NCBI RefSeq assembly: GCF_900113705.1
Contig: NZ_FOQI01000001.1
Location: forward strand, 434,001-498,000
Length of the DNA: 64,000 nt
Source of the DNA: Collimonas sp. OK307
Lineage (GTDB): Bacteria > Pseudomonadota > Gammaproteobacteria > Burkholderiales > Burkholderiaceae_D
Reading direction: 5' to 3'
A program made the position numbers and the translations under genes. This document shows, piece by piece, positions 48,271 through 56,699 of the stretch; the stretch's first letter is position 1, and each line of letters starts with the position of its first letter. Below the pieces are notes generated by a model that worked only from the letters and a program-made list of their open reading frames with translations, was not told the DNA's origin and searched no databases.

Positions 48271-48971
48271 GGATTCACCTTGGCGGCGCGCTCGGCAGTG
48301 GTAAGAGCTACCTTGTTACGCAAATACAAAGGTTGCGCTTCCACCGCGCTTAAACCCAGCCCCTGAGCCAGCGCAACGCTGCCCAGCTGAGCGATCTGGC
48401 GTGCGTTCGGCATCACGGCCGGCAAGCCGCCGGCAGCGAATGACGTCGGCGCAAATGCCTCTGCATATGCGGCCAGGCCATTGCCGCAGGCTTGCAGCAC
48501 GCCGTTTTCTGTGACCAGGGGCGATACCTGCTCCGGAGCAGATAAAGTCGGCTCGACGATCACCTGCCAGAGCTTATCGGCAAACCGGTATTGCGCCCAA
48601 TAGACCTCGCCCATGCGCGCATCCAGTATCGCCAGCACTTCACCGGCGCCGCTGTGGTCACGGCAAGCTTGCGCCATGGCGGCCAGCGTCACCACTGGCA
48701 ACACAGGCAAATCGGCGCCGAATGCCAGCCCTTGCACGATGCCGCAGGCAGTGCGCACGCCGGTGAAGGAGCCTGGGCCAACGCCGAAAGCCAGCGCATC
48801 GCATTGCGCCAGGCTGATGCCAGCCTCGGCCAGCAAGCTTTGCACCATTGGGAGAATGGCAAGAGAATGGGTTTGGACGCCCGCCGATTCGCGGGTGATC
48901 ACCTGGCCGTCGCGCAATAAGGCGGCGGAAGCCAGTTCGGTAGATGTTTCGATGGCAAGAATGGTCTGCAT
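48267..48971 (-). CDS. tsaB: tRNA threonylcarbamoyladenosine biosynthesis protein TsaB
   Basis: I start at ATG 48971 (MQTILAIETSTELASAALL), the expected N-terminus; a much longer open frame upstream runs through the promoter region and opposite gene. The 234-residue ASKHA-fold protein has IETST near residue 7, AFGVGPGSFTGVRTACGIVQGL near residue 68 and lacks the metal-binding histidines of its partner TsaD, as expected. It works with TsaC, TsaD and TsaE to install t6A at position 37 of ANN-decoding tRNAs. It overlaps rimI by 4 bases and heads the operon. Confidence 0.94.
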   Translation of the reverse strand: MQTILAIETSTELASAALLRDGQVITRESAGVQTHSLAILPMVQSLLAEAGISLAQCDALAFGVGPGSFTGVRTACGIVQGLAFGADLPVLPVVTLAAMAQACRDHSGAGEVLAILDARMGEVYWAQYRFADKLWQVIVEPTLSAPEQVSPLVTENGVLQACGNGLAAYAEAFAPTSFAAGGLPAVMPNARQIAQLGSVALAQGLGLSAVEAQPLYLRNKVALTTAERAAKVNP

Positions 48972-49146
48972 AGGCCGTATTTTACCGCGCCGGACGCTGC
49001 TTCGGCTGCACTCTGCCTGATTGGCACAGGTCAAATCAGCGCTAAATAATGACAAACGCAGTGCAGACGCGGCACAAACGCCCCAAGATCCCCAAAACCA
49101 CGGGTATTCCAGCAGAATTTTGCGCTCTCGCTGTAAAATATCGCCA

Positions 49147-49569
49147 ATGCTGATCCTGACTCTCAACAACGACAACCACCAAGAACTTGCCGCTACCCTG
49201 TCCAACGATGGCTGGGTGGTTGCTTGCCTTTGCGCGGCCTGGTGCGGCAGCTGCCGGGAGTATTTCGCGAACTTCACGGCGCTGGCGCAACGCCACCCGC
49301 AAGCGCAGTTCACCTGGATCGATATAGAGGACCAGGCCGACCTGATCGGCGACCTTGACGTCGACAATTTTCCGACCCTGCTGATACAGCGCGGTGACGT
49401 CGTGGCTTTCCTGGCGCCGGTAGAAATGGATTTGCACCTGGCCGAAAGAATCCTGCTGGCGCAAATGGAAAAAAGCGCGGCGGAGCTGCAGGCCGAAGCT
49501 CAGAGCACCCCGGAGCGCCGGCAGTGGCAGCAGGAAGGCAATTTGTTGCGGCGGCTGACCGGCGTCTAA
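49147..49569 (+). CDS. Thioredoxin-like protein
   Basis: The 140-residue protein from ATG 49147 has a thioredoxin fold with WCGSC active site (CAAWCGSCREYFANF near residue 31) and the cis-proline loop NFPTLLIQRG near residue 77. The CGSC dipeptide differs from the CGPC of housekeeping thioredoxin. A C-terminal extension of about 30 charged residues follows. There is no signal peptide, so it is cytosolic. It is divergent from tsaB and monocistronic. The ribosome site is weak. The partner protein is unknown. Confidence 0.85.
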   Translation: MLILTLNNDNHQELAATLSNDGWVVACLCAAWCGSCREYFANFTALAQRHPQAQFTWIDIEDQADLIGDLDVDNFPTLLIQRGDVVAFLAPVEMDLHLAERILLAQMEKSAAELQAEAQSTPERRQWQQEGNLLRRLTGV

Positions 49570-49572
49570 TTT

Positions 49573-49601
49573 ACGCGTGGGCGCAGGTGACCGCCCTACG
49601 T
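49573..49601. repeat. Degenerate GTGGGC hairpin (REP-like)
   Basis: CGTGGGCG (49576-49583) faces CGCCCTACG (49592-49600), an imperfect stem with one bulged base, between the convergent thioredoxin-like and LysR genes. The core matches the hairpin pair at 14.7 kb. Confidence 0.4.
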
Positions 49602-49611
49602 GGATAGCCGG

Positions 49612-50526
49612 TTAAGATGCCAGCCATGGATCGCAATCGGGATGCGGAAATTGCGCCATCATGAAGTCGACGAAACTACGTACCTTGGCCGACAACAACC
49701 GTCGGCTCGGATACACCAGGTGCACCGCCACCTTGTTGATCTGATAGTCCGGCAGCACCCGCACCACGCGCCCTGCCACCATATCGTCGCCGAGCGTATA
49801 GGAACTGCGCATGGCGATCCCCATCCCCGCCAACAGGCAGTGCCGCAGCAGGTCGGTATTGTTCGACATCACTTTGCTGGTGATAGGAATCACCGAGGTA
49901 CCTTGCGGCGACTGGAAAGTCCAGTGATGGCGTACATGCTCCAGGGAGAAATTGAGGCAGGAATGCTGCGCAAGGTCCTCTGGCGCCTGAGGCACGCCAT
50001 GTTCCGCAATGTAGCCTGGCGAAGCGCATAACAGTACCTCCGCAATGCCCAGTTGACGCGCCACCATGCTGGCGTCGAATTTCTGGCTGACCGAAAAAAT
50101 ACCGACGTCAAAACCCTCTTCGATCAGATCGACGGTACGATCCGACAGCGTCACATCCAGCTGGACATCGGGATACTGTTTGGAATAAAGAGGCAGCAAG
50201 CGCGCCAGCTGGGTCTGGCCGAAGCCGATCTGCGAATAGATGTGCAGCGTGCCCGCCGGATTGGCCGACAGCACCGAGGCCGCGGCTTCCGCCTCGTCGA
50301 TTTCATCCAGGATCTGCCGTACACGCTCCAGGTAGGCCTGGCCCGGCTCGGTCAAGGCCATGCGGCGCGTCGACCGGTGCAGCAGGCGGATCCCCAGGTG
50401 GTTTTCCAGATCGGCGACCAGGCGCGTCACCACCGCATTCGACATATCCAGCACCTGGGCCGCAGCAACAAAACTACCCTGCTCGACCACCTTCGCAAAA
50501 ACCCGCATTGACTGCAAGCGATCCAT
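49612..50526 (-). CDS. LysR-family transcriptional regulator
   Basis: A 304-residue regulator of the CrgA-like group: MDRLQSMRVFAKVVEQGSFV, recognition helix in MSNAVVTRLVADLENHLGIR, linker LTEPGQAYLERVRQIL, and an effector domain with FGQTQLARLLPLYSKQYPDV near residue 105. No divergent partner gene is adjacent: upstream on the same strand is the coiled-coil membrane protein, so its target is not indicated. Confidence 0.9.
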   Translation of the reverse strand: MDRLQSMRVFAKVVEQGSFVAAAQVLDMSNAVVTRLVADLENHLGIRLLHRSTRRMALTEPGQAYLERVRQILDEIDEAEAAASVLSANPAGTLHIYSQIGFGQTQLARLLPLYSKQYPDVQLDVTLSDRTVDLIEEGFDVGIFSVSQKFDASMVARQLGIAEVLLCASPGYIAEHGVPQAPEDLAQHSCLNFSLEHVRHHWTFQSPQGTSVIPITSKVMSNNTDLLRHCLLAGMGIAMRSSYTLGDDMVAGRVVRVLPDYQINKVAVHLVYPSRRLLSAKVRSFVDFMMAQFPHPDCDPWLAS

Positions 50527-50550
50527 ATTCTTCGTCCTATCTTATACGCT

Positions 50551-50889
50551 TCACTTGCTCAACAAAGCTATCAACGCAACCACCAGGGCCAGCACGCCGA
50601 CGCCGAGCGCAAGCCCGCACAGGAGATTGGCGCGCCGCAGTTTGGCGTCGACCCGTTGGGTTTCCTGCTCCAGCAATGGCAACGCGGTTTCCAACTGTTC
50701 GGCGAGCGCCTTGATGTCGCCGACATTCTGCAGCGATGCAACCTGCAGCTCGCTCACCTGTTGTTGCAAAATCTGAATCTGGCTCTCTTCCGTATTTCCT
50801 TTGCGACGGGTAAACACCGGCACCGCGACCGAAATAATATCGCTCACATACGGAAGCACCGCCTTTGTTACCGAAAGCCAAGCCGACAT
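50551..50889 (-). CDS. Small coiled-coil protein with C-terminal membrane anchor
   Basis: The 112-residue protein starts after a strong GGAGGG site. Residues 1-25 are mildly hydrophobic, about 33-85 form a coiled coil rich in Gln, Glu and Leu heptads (QIQILQQQVSELQVASLQ), and residues 88-111 are a single membrane span (LLCGLALGVGVLALVVALIALL) ending SK. This is a tail-anchored layout. I do not recognise a family. It lies 58 bases after the ABC ATPase stop on the same strand and 24 bases before the LysR start, so it may be co-transcribed with the former. Confidence 0.75.
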   Translation of the reverse strand: MSAWLSVTKAVLPYVSDIISVAVPVFTRRKGNTEESQIQILQQQVSELQVASLQNVGDIKALAEQLETALPLLEQETQRVDAKLRRANLLCGLALGVGVLALVVALIALLSK

Positions 50890-50947
50890 GTACTTCCCTC
50901 CAATTTATTCGCTGACACTTCAAACTTAGTTGAAACCCTTGTCAGGC

Positions 50948-51697
50948 TTACTGAAATATCTGTGCATCCGCAGCACTTGTATCGCCTGGCCGCAGCAGGC
51001 GGCCGGCGGCGATCGTGATGGTCTGGCGGCATTGCATGGCAATCGAGGTGTCGTGCGTCACCAGAACCAAGGTTGAACCTCGCTCCTGGTTCAAGTCGAA
51101 CATCAGTTGAATCACGGCATCGCCGGTAGCGGCATCGAGGCTGCCGGTAGGTTCGTCGGCAAACAAGAGCGGCGGTTCGGTCACGAATGCGCGAGCCAAT
51201 GCGACCCGCTGCTGTTCGCCGCCGGATAAATATTTCGGATAATGTTGCAAACGTGTCGCCAGGCCAACCCGTTCCAGCTTGGCTTGCGCTTTTTCCCTGG
51301 CGTCTTTATCGCCCCGCAGTTCTAGCGGTAACATGACGTTCTCCAGCGCGCTCAAATGGCTCAGCAGCTGGAAGGACTGGAATACGAAGCCGAGCTTGTC
51401 TTTACGCAAACCTGCCCGCCCGTCTTCATCCAGGGCAAAAATATCGCTGCCGTCAATATGCACGGTGCCGGAGGAAGGTGTATCCAGCCCCGCCAGCAAG
51501 CCCAGCAAGGTCGACTTGCCAGACCCCGAGGCGCCGACAATTGCCAGCGTGGTACCGCCCTGGACGTTAAAGTTGATATCATCGAGGATCAGCAGCTCGC
51601 CGCTGGCGTCGGCAACGCGTTTGGTCAAACGTTGCACGTCGATGGCCGGGGCTTTGGAAATTACCGTTGCAGAATTAACAGAAGAGGATTGTTGCAT
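50948..51697 (-). CDS. YbbA/LolD-like ABC transporter ATP-binding protein
   Basis: The 249-residue MacB/LolD-type ATPase has Walker [17 protein letters not shown] near residue 56, the Q-loop [21 protein letters not shown] near residue 103, the signature [16 protein letters not shown] near residue 157 and Walker [13 protein letters not shown] near residue 180. In E. coli ybbA is divergent from tesA and followed by the permease gene ybbP. Here the tesA-like gene is divergent but no permease gene follows in the window, so the ATPase appears orphaned from its permease. Its start codon overlaps the first possible start of the opposite gene. Confidence 0.9.
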   Translation of the reverse strand: MQQSSSVNSATVISKAPAIDVQRLTKRVADASGELLILDDINFNVQGGTTLAIVGASGSGKSTLLGLLAGLDTPSSGTVHIDGSDIFALDEDGRAGLRKDKLGFVFQSFQLLSHLSALENVMLPLELRGDKDAREKAQAKLERVGLATRLQHYPKYLSGGEQQRVALARAFVTEPPLLFADEPTGSLDAATGDAVIQLMFDLNQERGSTLVLVTHDTSIAMQCRQTITIAAGRLLRPGDTSAADAQIFQ

Positions 51698-51716
51698 GCA
51701 GATTATCGACTCCGGA

Positions 51717-52388
51717 ATGGGGACAGGTTTTCAGACTTTGATCGGAGGCTTGCGTAGCAAAGTCATTCGCAGCTTGCGGCTGGCGACCTTATTGTTTGGC
51801 CTGATCGGTCTAGTATGGGCGAACAATGCCTATTCTGCATCAAAATCGATACTCGTGTTAGGCGATAGTCTTTCGGCCGAGTACGGACTGGCACGCGGCA
51901 GCGGCTGGGTTGCCCTGTTGCAGCAGCGCCTGAAGGCGGAAAAATTCGACACCGCCATCACCAATGCCAGCATCAGCGGCGAAACCAGCAGCGGCGGCAA
52001 GACGCGTTTGCCGGCACTCCTGCAGCAGCGGCCGGATATCGTCATCATCGAGCTGGGCGCCAATGACGCCTTGCGCGGTTTGCAACTGAGCGCAACCGAA
52101 AGCAACCTGCGGGCGATGATCGGCGCTGCGCAACAGGCCAAGTCAAAAGTCCTGCTGGTGGGCATGCGGATTCCACCGAATTACGGCAGAGACTACACCG
52201 AGAAATTCTTTTCACTGTATGCGACTGTGGCAAAACAAACCAAGGTGCCGCTGGTGCCGTTCCTGCTCGACGGCATCGCCGACAAACCGGAGTTGTTTCA
52301 GGCAGATCGAATTCACCCTGTTGCCCAGGCGCATCCGGTGATGCTAAACAACGTCTGGTCGGGATTAAAGCCACTGCTCGCGAAATAG
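51717..52388 (+). CDS. tesA: TesA-like GDSL arylesterase/thioesterase
   Basis: From ATG 51717 the product is 223 residues (ATG 51696 adds seven). A hydrophobic signal segment precedes the mature start near AYSASKS. The SGNH hydrolase blocks are clear: LGDSLSAEYGLARGSGW (nucleophile serine), NASISGETSSGG, LGANDALRG (asparagine of the oxyanion hole) and DRIHPVAQAH (Asp-His pair). It should be a periplasmic esterase, thioesterase and lysophospholipase. The divergent pairing with a ybbA-like gene matches E. coli. Start choice is uncertain because neither ATG has a good ribosome site. Confidence 0.88.
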   Translation: MGTGFQTLIGGLRSKVIRSLRLATLLFGLIGLVWANNAYSASKSILVLGDSLSAEYGLARGSGWVALLQQRLKAEKFDTAITNASISGETSSGGKTRLPALLQQRPDIVIIELGANDALRGLQLSATESNLRAMIGAAQQAKSKVLLVGMRIPPNYGRDYTEKFFSLYATVAKQTKVPLVPFLLDGIADKPELFQADRIHPVAQAHPVMLNNVWSGLKPLLAK

Positions 52389-52651
52389 CGTTGGACCACG
52401 CCAGACTAGCAAGGGCTGAGCTCCCAGTTACTTTTGCTGCACGAAATTTGACCGTCATCCCAAAAATTGACTGTCCCGACGGCGTTCCGGAAAACGCCGC
52501 TTGCCGCTCAGGTCAACGGCAATCGCCGATCGCCTTATCCGAGACAAGCGCCAAGCGTGTTGCTGCCCGAGACTTTACACTCCACTACAAGCCGGGCAGC
52601 ATCGCCCTGCTAAACAACGGCCACACCTTCCAGGCTAATGCTCAAACTTGA
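52389..52651 (+). pseudogene. Remnant of an alpha-type carbonic anhydrase
   Basis: A frame ending with TGA at 52649-52651 encodes GVPENAACRSGQRQSPIALS, then FTLHYKPGSIALLNNGHTFQ. This is the N-terminal segment of alpha-carbonic anhydrases (the GxxQSPI block and the NNGHT block), with the disulphide cysteine. The zinc-binding HxH and the rest of the enzyme (about 150 residues) are missing: the sequence stops about 15 bases after the NGHT block and unrelated sequence follows. There is no signal peptide and no good start codon. It is best read as a decayed gene fragment at the edge of the accessory stretch. Confidence 0.68.
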
Positions 52652-52798
52652 CCTGACATGAGGTGCCAAGTCAAATCCAGATCGACCCGTCATACGATTG
52701 GCCGCAACCGGCCAATCGTTGTCAATCGACAGTTGCGCCGGCAAATAATAGTAATATCTGAATTTTCCTGAAGAGTCTGCTCTCATCCTTATCGAAAA

Positions 52799-53491
52799 AT
52801 GGAACAGAAATCTGAATTGCCAGACGTTCAAATGGTGCAAATTCCTTCTGGCGTCATTGCATTGCGAGACGACAGGATCAGCCGTACATGGAGCGTTGAG
52901 CTCCAACGTTTTGCAATCGGTCGCTATCCTGTAACTCAGGCAGAATATGCCGCGCTGACTGGGCGACAGCCATTGTCGCCAGCCACAACACAATGCCCGG
53001 TTGAAAACGTCTCGTGGAATGATGCTGCCAAATTCTGTAATTTGCTTTCAAAGGTGGCGGGTCTTTCAGAGTGTTACGACATGCATGACGACGGCACGGG
53101 CGCCACTCCCGTCCCACATAGCAGCGGTTATCGTCTGCCCACCGAAGCAGAATGGGAATATGCATGCCGTGCGGGAAGCAATGGTCCGAGATATGGCAAT
53201 CTTGATGACATCGCCTGGTATCGGGAAAACTCCGAGGGTCGCACGCATGACGTCGGCCAAAAACAAGCAAACCAATGGGGAATTTACGACACGCTCGGCA
53301 ATGTTTGGGAGTGGTGTTCGGATCAATACGATCCAGAGGTCTATGGTTCGTATCGTGTGTTTCGTGGCGGCGGCTGGTCTGATGCCGAAAGAGGCTGCCT
53401 TGCTACGAATCGTCGCCGTAGTCATCCGACATTTGCAATAGATGATCTTGGATTTCGGGTGGCCAGATTACTTGACACCTGTCGCGAGTGA
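52799..53491 (+). CDS. Formylglycine-generating-enzyme-like (FGE-sulfatase domain) protein
   Basis: The 230-residue protein consists almost wholly of an FGE-sulfatase/SUMF1 domain: FAIGRYPVTQAEYAALTG near residue 38, PVENVSWNDAAKFCNLLS near residue 65, YRLPTEAEWEYACRAG near residue 108, NVWEWCSDQYDP near residue 167 and VFRGGGWSDAERGC near residue 188. True FGEs carry two catalytic cysteines after RGGS; here the first position is aspartate and only the second is cysteine, so sulfatase activation is unlikely. It has no signal peptide. No sulfatase, kinase or other partner is adjacent. Such domains also occur in EgtB-like and ligand-binding proteins, so function is open. Confidence 0.82.
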   Translation: MEQKSELPDVQMVQIPSGVIALRDDRISRTWSVELQRFAIGRYPVTQAEYAALTGRQPLSPATTQCPVENVSWNDAAKFCNLLSKVAGLSECYDMHDDGTGATPVPHSSGYRLPTEAEWEYACRAGSNGPRYGNLDDIAWYRENSEGRTHDVGQKQANQWGIYDTLGNVWEWCSDQYDPEVYGSYRVFRGGGWSDAERGCLATNRRRSHPTFAIDDLGFRVARLLDTCRE

Positions 53492-53704
53492 TCCAGCTGA
53501 CATCTGGCTTTCCGCCCCGTCGAGCGGCCGCCTCGGGTTGAATTGAGCCTGTCGCGACCGGCTCAAAACGGCCACCTGCGGTCATTGGCTCGTCGCTGAA
53601 ATCAGTGAAATGAAGGCCTGCTTTATCTCAGTCAGTTGACGTTCAGGCCTTTATCGTCCGTCGGCCTTGGCGTTGGAAGTCAGCCTCGCTAATCAAGAGA
53701 CTTG

Positions 53705-54901
53705 TCAGGTCAAGCTCGATCTGTTGAGAAAAGCGGAGAGACGTCTCACCCCTTCGTCCAATCGCTCGTGACTGCTGGCAAAGCACCACCGTAAATAGCC
53801 CTCTCCTTCAGGGCCAAAAGCGATACCCGGAGCCAAGCCCAGTCCGGCCTCGCTAACGAGTCTTTTGCAAAACTGAAGGCTGTCGTCAACACCATCAATT
53901 TTGAGGAATGAATACATGGCGCCTGCTGGCACTGGGGCATTTTGCACCCTTGGTATACGAGACAATCCGGATGCTAGGTGATCACGCGCATTTCTCAGCC
54001 TATCCACAGTGCGTTTCACGGATTCCTCCCCATTGACCATCGCATATTCCGCCGCATGCTGGACGAATGCTGGCGCACAAGACGTGTTGTACTCAATCAA
54101 ATTTCCTATATCACCAAGCAACGTAGTGGGGGCAACAATCCAGCCGATTCGCCACCCTGTCATGAGCCATGTCTTTGAGAAAGAATTGCAGCTAACAACC
54201 CTTTCCCGTGGATCCGCCATGTCCATAAATGATGGCGCGCACGCTCCATCAAAGTAGTAGCGTTCGTAGACGTCATCGGAAATGATCCAGATGCCGTGCT
54301 TGCGGCAATGGGCAAGCACGACGCGCTGATCGTCTGCCGACATCGACCAACCCGTAGGGTTGTTTGGCGAATTGATCATCAGTACCTTTGTGCCGGGCGT
54401 GAGTGCGTCCAGCAGCTTATCCAGATCGAGATGCCAGCCACGACTGTCAAATCCGAGACTGACCGTTGTCACTTGAGCGCCAAGGATCTTCGGTATCTCC
54501 ACCAGGTTGGGCCATAACGGTGTTACCGCCACCACTCGATCCCCATGACCTACCAAAGCCTGCACCGCTAACATCAGAGCAGACATCCCCGAACTGGTGA
54601 CTGCAATGTTGTTGATCGTGCGTTGCTTGTGAAAAGTGCTTACATAGTCGGCAATGCGTTCCCGCAAGCTGGGCAAGCCCAGTGTTTGAACATAAAAAGT
54701 ATCTCCAGCATGAAGACTTTCGATCGCGACGGATCTGACCTCTTTCAGCGTCGGTTCATCAGGTTCGCCAAACCAAAATGCAAGCACATTGTTGTTACCC
54801 ATCCCCGCATTGGCCACTTCGCGAATTTTTGATGCGCGCAAACTTCGTACTGCGGCGCGCGCATGTGCATCTATAGCGATGTTTGTAGTGTAATCACTCA
54901 T
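53705..54901 (-). CDS. PLP-dependent class I/II aminotransferase
   Basis: The 398-residue fold-type I enzyme has LAFWFGEPDEPTLKEVRS near residue 40, the substrate loop SPNNPTGWSMS near residue 175, and the PLP lysine in SCNSFSKTWLMTGWRIGW near residue 240, then the C-terminal arginine region YLRWCFASS. It transaminates an amino acid to its 2-oxo acid. Its start overlaps the stop of an HpcH/HpaI aldolase in a 4-base ATGA, so the pair works together. The combination suggests that a 4-hydroxy amino acid is transaminated to a 4-hydroxy-2-oxo acid, which the aldolase cleaves. Substrate is inferred, not shown. Confidence 0.88.
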   Translation of the reverse strand: MSDYTTNIAIDAHARAAVRSLRASKIREVANAGMGNNNVLAFWFGEPDEPTLKEVRSVAIESLHAGDTFYVQTLGLPSLRERIADYVSTFHKQRTINNIAVTSSGMSALMLAVQALVGHGDRVVAVTPLWPNLVEIPKILGAQVTTVSLGFDSRGWHLDLDKLLDALTPGTKVLMINSPNNPTGWSMSADDQRVVLAHCRKHGIWIISDDVYERYYFDGACAPSFMDMADPRERVVSCNSFSKTWLMTGWRIGWIVAPTTLLGDIGNLIEYNTSCAPAFVQHAAEYAMVNGEESVKRTVDRLRNARDHLASGLSRIPRVQNAPVPAGAMYSFLKIDGVDDSLQFCKRLVSEAGLGLAPGIAFGPEGEGYLRWCFASSHERLDEGVRRLSAFLNRSSLT

Positions 54902-55689
54902 ATAGCGGCACCTTCGTAGTCAGCGATTGCATTCTTGGCGCCACGGGTCAGCCAAGCAACATCAGAATGCAAAGAGATCAATGAAAATCCGCGATCCCGA
55001 TACTGTGCGGCTTCTTCGGCGCTTGCGGCGAAAATGCCTGCAGCTTTGCCCGCTTGCTTGCAGACGGTCAAGATATGCTCAACTGCCTCCAGAACCTCCG
55101 GATGATTCGATTGCCCGAGATGGCCGAGACTGGCAGATAGATCGGCTGGGCCGATAAAGAGACAATCCGTGCCAGTCAGCGCGGCGATTCCTTCAACATT
55201 GCGAAGACCCTTGGCCGTTTCGATCTGCAGGACAGCACATGCTTCCTGGTTCGCGTTGCTGGTGTATTCCGGATCAAGCCCATATCGCGCCGCTCTTACC
55301 AAACCAGCAATTCCACGCAAGCCACCATTACCGTTGTGTGGAAATCGTGTCGAGGCAATGGCTGCTGTCGCCTCTTCCACTGTTTCGATGGTCGGGAAAA
55401 AGATGGTTTGCGCTCCGCAATCCATGGCGCGCTTGACCAGAACAGGATCATTGGCCTGTACCCGCACAGCAGCATTAACGTTTGCCCCGTTGGCGCGCGC
55501 GGCGTCGACCGCACGTAGTTGCGCTGTGATGTCGCTTATGTCGTTTGGCGCATGTTCTGCATCAATCAACAGCCAGTCAAAACCACAGTGAGAAATAGCC
55601 TCGGCTACCGCAGGACTGGCCAGCGTTAACCAGCAACCAACAGACGCCTTGCGGGCGTGAAGACTTTGTTTTATCCAATTTTGTCGCAT
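54898..55689 (-). CDS. HpcH/HpaI-family class II aldolase
   Basis: The 263-residue enzyme is a divalent-metal pyruvate aldolase: VGCWLTLASPAVAEAISHCGFDWLLIDAEHAP at residues 18-49 (split here by the catalytic His), VRVQANDPVLVKRAMDCGA near residue 77 (the active-site Arg), the metal ligands in QIETAKGLRNVEGI near residue 151 and FIGPADLSASLG near residue 177. Such enzymes reversibly cleave 4-hydroxy-2-oxo acids into pyruvate and an aldehyde. It heads the operon with the aminotransferase, and an Lrp/AsnC-type regulator is divergent 138 bases upstream. Confidence 0.9.
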   Translation of the reverse strand: MRQNWIKQSLHARKASVGCWLTLASPAVAEAISHCGFDWLLIDAEHAPNDISDITAQLRAVDAARANGANVNAAVRVQANDPVLVKRAMDCGAQTIFFPTIETVEEATAAIASTRFPHNGNGGLRGIAGLVRAARYGLDPEYTSNANQEACAVLQIETAKGLRNVEGIAALTGTDCLFIGPADLSASLGHLGQSNHPEVLEAVEHILTVCKQAGKAAGIFAASAEEAAQYRDRGFSLISLHSDVAWLTRGAKNAIADYEGAAI

Positions 55690-55827
55690 CGTATAGCTCC
55701 GTTATTGTTTGGCTTAGCTAGCCAATGCACAAATTGTATCTAGATTGGATGGAAAAAATTTGCTATATTCATTGCTGCAGTTCAGGTATCTACGCAATAA
55801 ATATTTCGCCTATTTTTGAAATGCGCA

Positions 55828-56310
55828 ATGATTACATCAAAAGTGAATTTGGATCGAACCGACAGGAAGATCCTTGAAGCGTTGCAGGAAGACGCGCGTC
55901 TTTCCAGTGCAGATCTGGCTGAGCGCGTATCGCTCACTCCTTCGCCATGCTGGCGTAGGGTAAAGCGACTGGAAGAGGAGGGGGTGATTCGCGGATATCA
56001 CGCGAGATTGGACTCGGAAAAGCTCGGCTATCAAGTAACTGCATTCGTTCATATCTCCCTGGATAAAAAAGATACGGAACACCTGCAGGCTTTCGAACGG
56101 GCCGTTCTAGCAATACCCCAAGTGCTCGCCTGTCATCGCATATCAGGCCGCTACGACCATCAATTAATGGTCGTAGCCGAAGATCTCGCCGCGTTCGGGG
56201 CATTTGCCGAGGCTCACATCAACGGCTTGCCGAGCGTGAAAGAAGTCTACACGTCATTTGTTTTGCGTGAGGTCAAGGCTCCGGTAAATCCGCCCATGCC
56301 TATTGGTTGA
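55828..56310 (+). CDS. Lrp/AsnC-family transcriptional regulator
   Basis: From ATG 55828 (TTG 55816 is an alternative) the product is 160 residues: helix-turn-helix LDRTDRKILEALQEDARLSSADLAERVSLTPSPCWRRVKRLEEEG within the first 55 residues, then a RAM effector domain (HISLDKKDTEHLQAFERAV near residue 80, CHRISGRYDHQLMVV near residue 105). It is divergent from the aldolase-aminotransferase operon with a 138-base AT-rich spacer. Lrp-type proteins sense amino acids, so its ligand may be the amino acid degraded by that operon. Confidence 0.92.
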   Translation: MITSKVNLDRTDRKILEALQEDARLSSADLAERVSLTPSPCWRRVKRLEEEGVIRGYHARLDSEKLGYQVTAFVHISLDKKDTEHLQAFERAVLAIPQVLACHRISGRYDHQLMVVAEDLAAFGAFAEAHINGLPSVKEVYTSFVLREVKAPVNPPMPIG

Positions 56311-56517
56311 GGTAGGTGCGAGGTGTTTGTTGTCAAATTAGTCACTGTGTGGGCTTGCACAACAGCCGGGTGAGCTTGACGTACGATTTTTTCCGTTTCG
56401 TGAGTTGACCCCTGTTATGGCCGACAAGCCGAAGATCACGAAGAGCAGGGGGAGAGACAACTCCACCTCAGATAGCTGCCCTTCACGGAGTCGAAGATCG
56501 AATGGCTCTTCAGGGTC

Positions 56518-56536
56518 GAGGCTGTGTTAAAACGCA
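56518..56536 (+). repeat. Left inverted repeat of the IS1182-type element
   Basis: GAGGCTGTGTTAAAACGCA matches the opposite end with a single mismatch (T against G at position 11). Confidence 0.85.
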
Positions 56537-56699
56537 AAATCATTTCTCAGGTGAGCGCGTCCGTCTTCGATCCAATTTAGAAACGAACCCGCACGTAAGA
56601 CATTAGCACGGAGCACGGCGACAAAAAAAGATGTTTAACGGCTGCGACAGGCCTGTTCAATTAGCCGGAACAGTATCTCGTAGAGATGCAAAAAGGCCC

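Noticed and set aside
48972-49367. Upstream extension of tsaB to 49367
   Set aside because: The added 132 residues show no TsaB-like sequence and overlap the thioredoxin-like gene; the conserved N-terminus starts at 48971.
53611-53655. Terminator or repeat after the FGE-like gene (AAGGCCTG with CAGGCCTT)
   Set aside because: The 8-bp arms enclose more than 20 bases and lack a T-run; not enough to call it.
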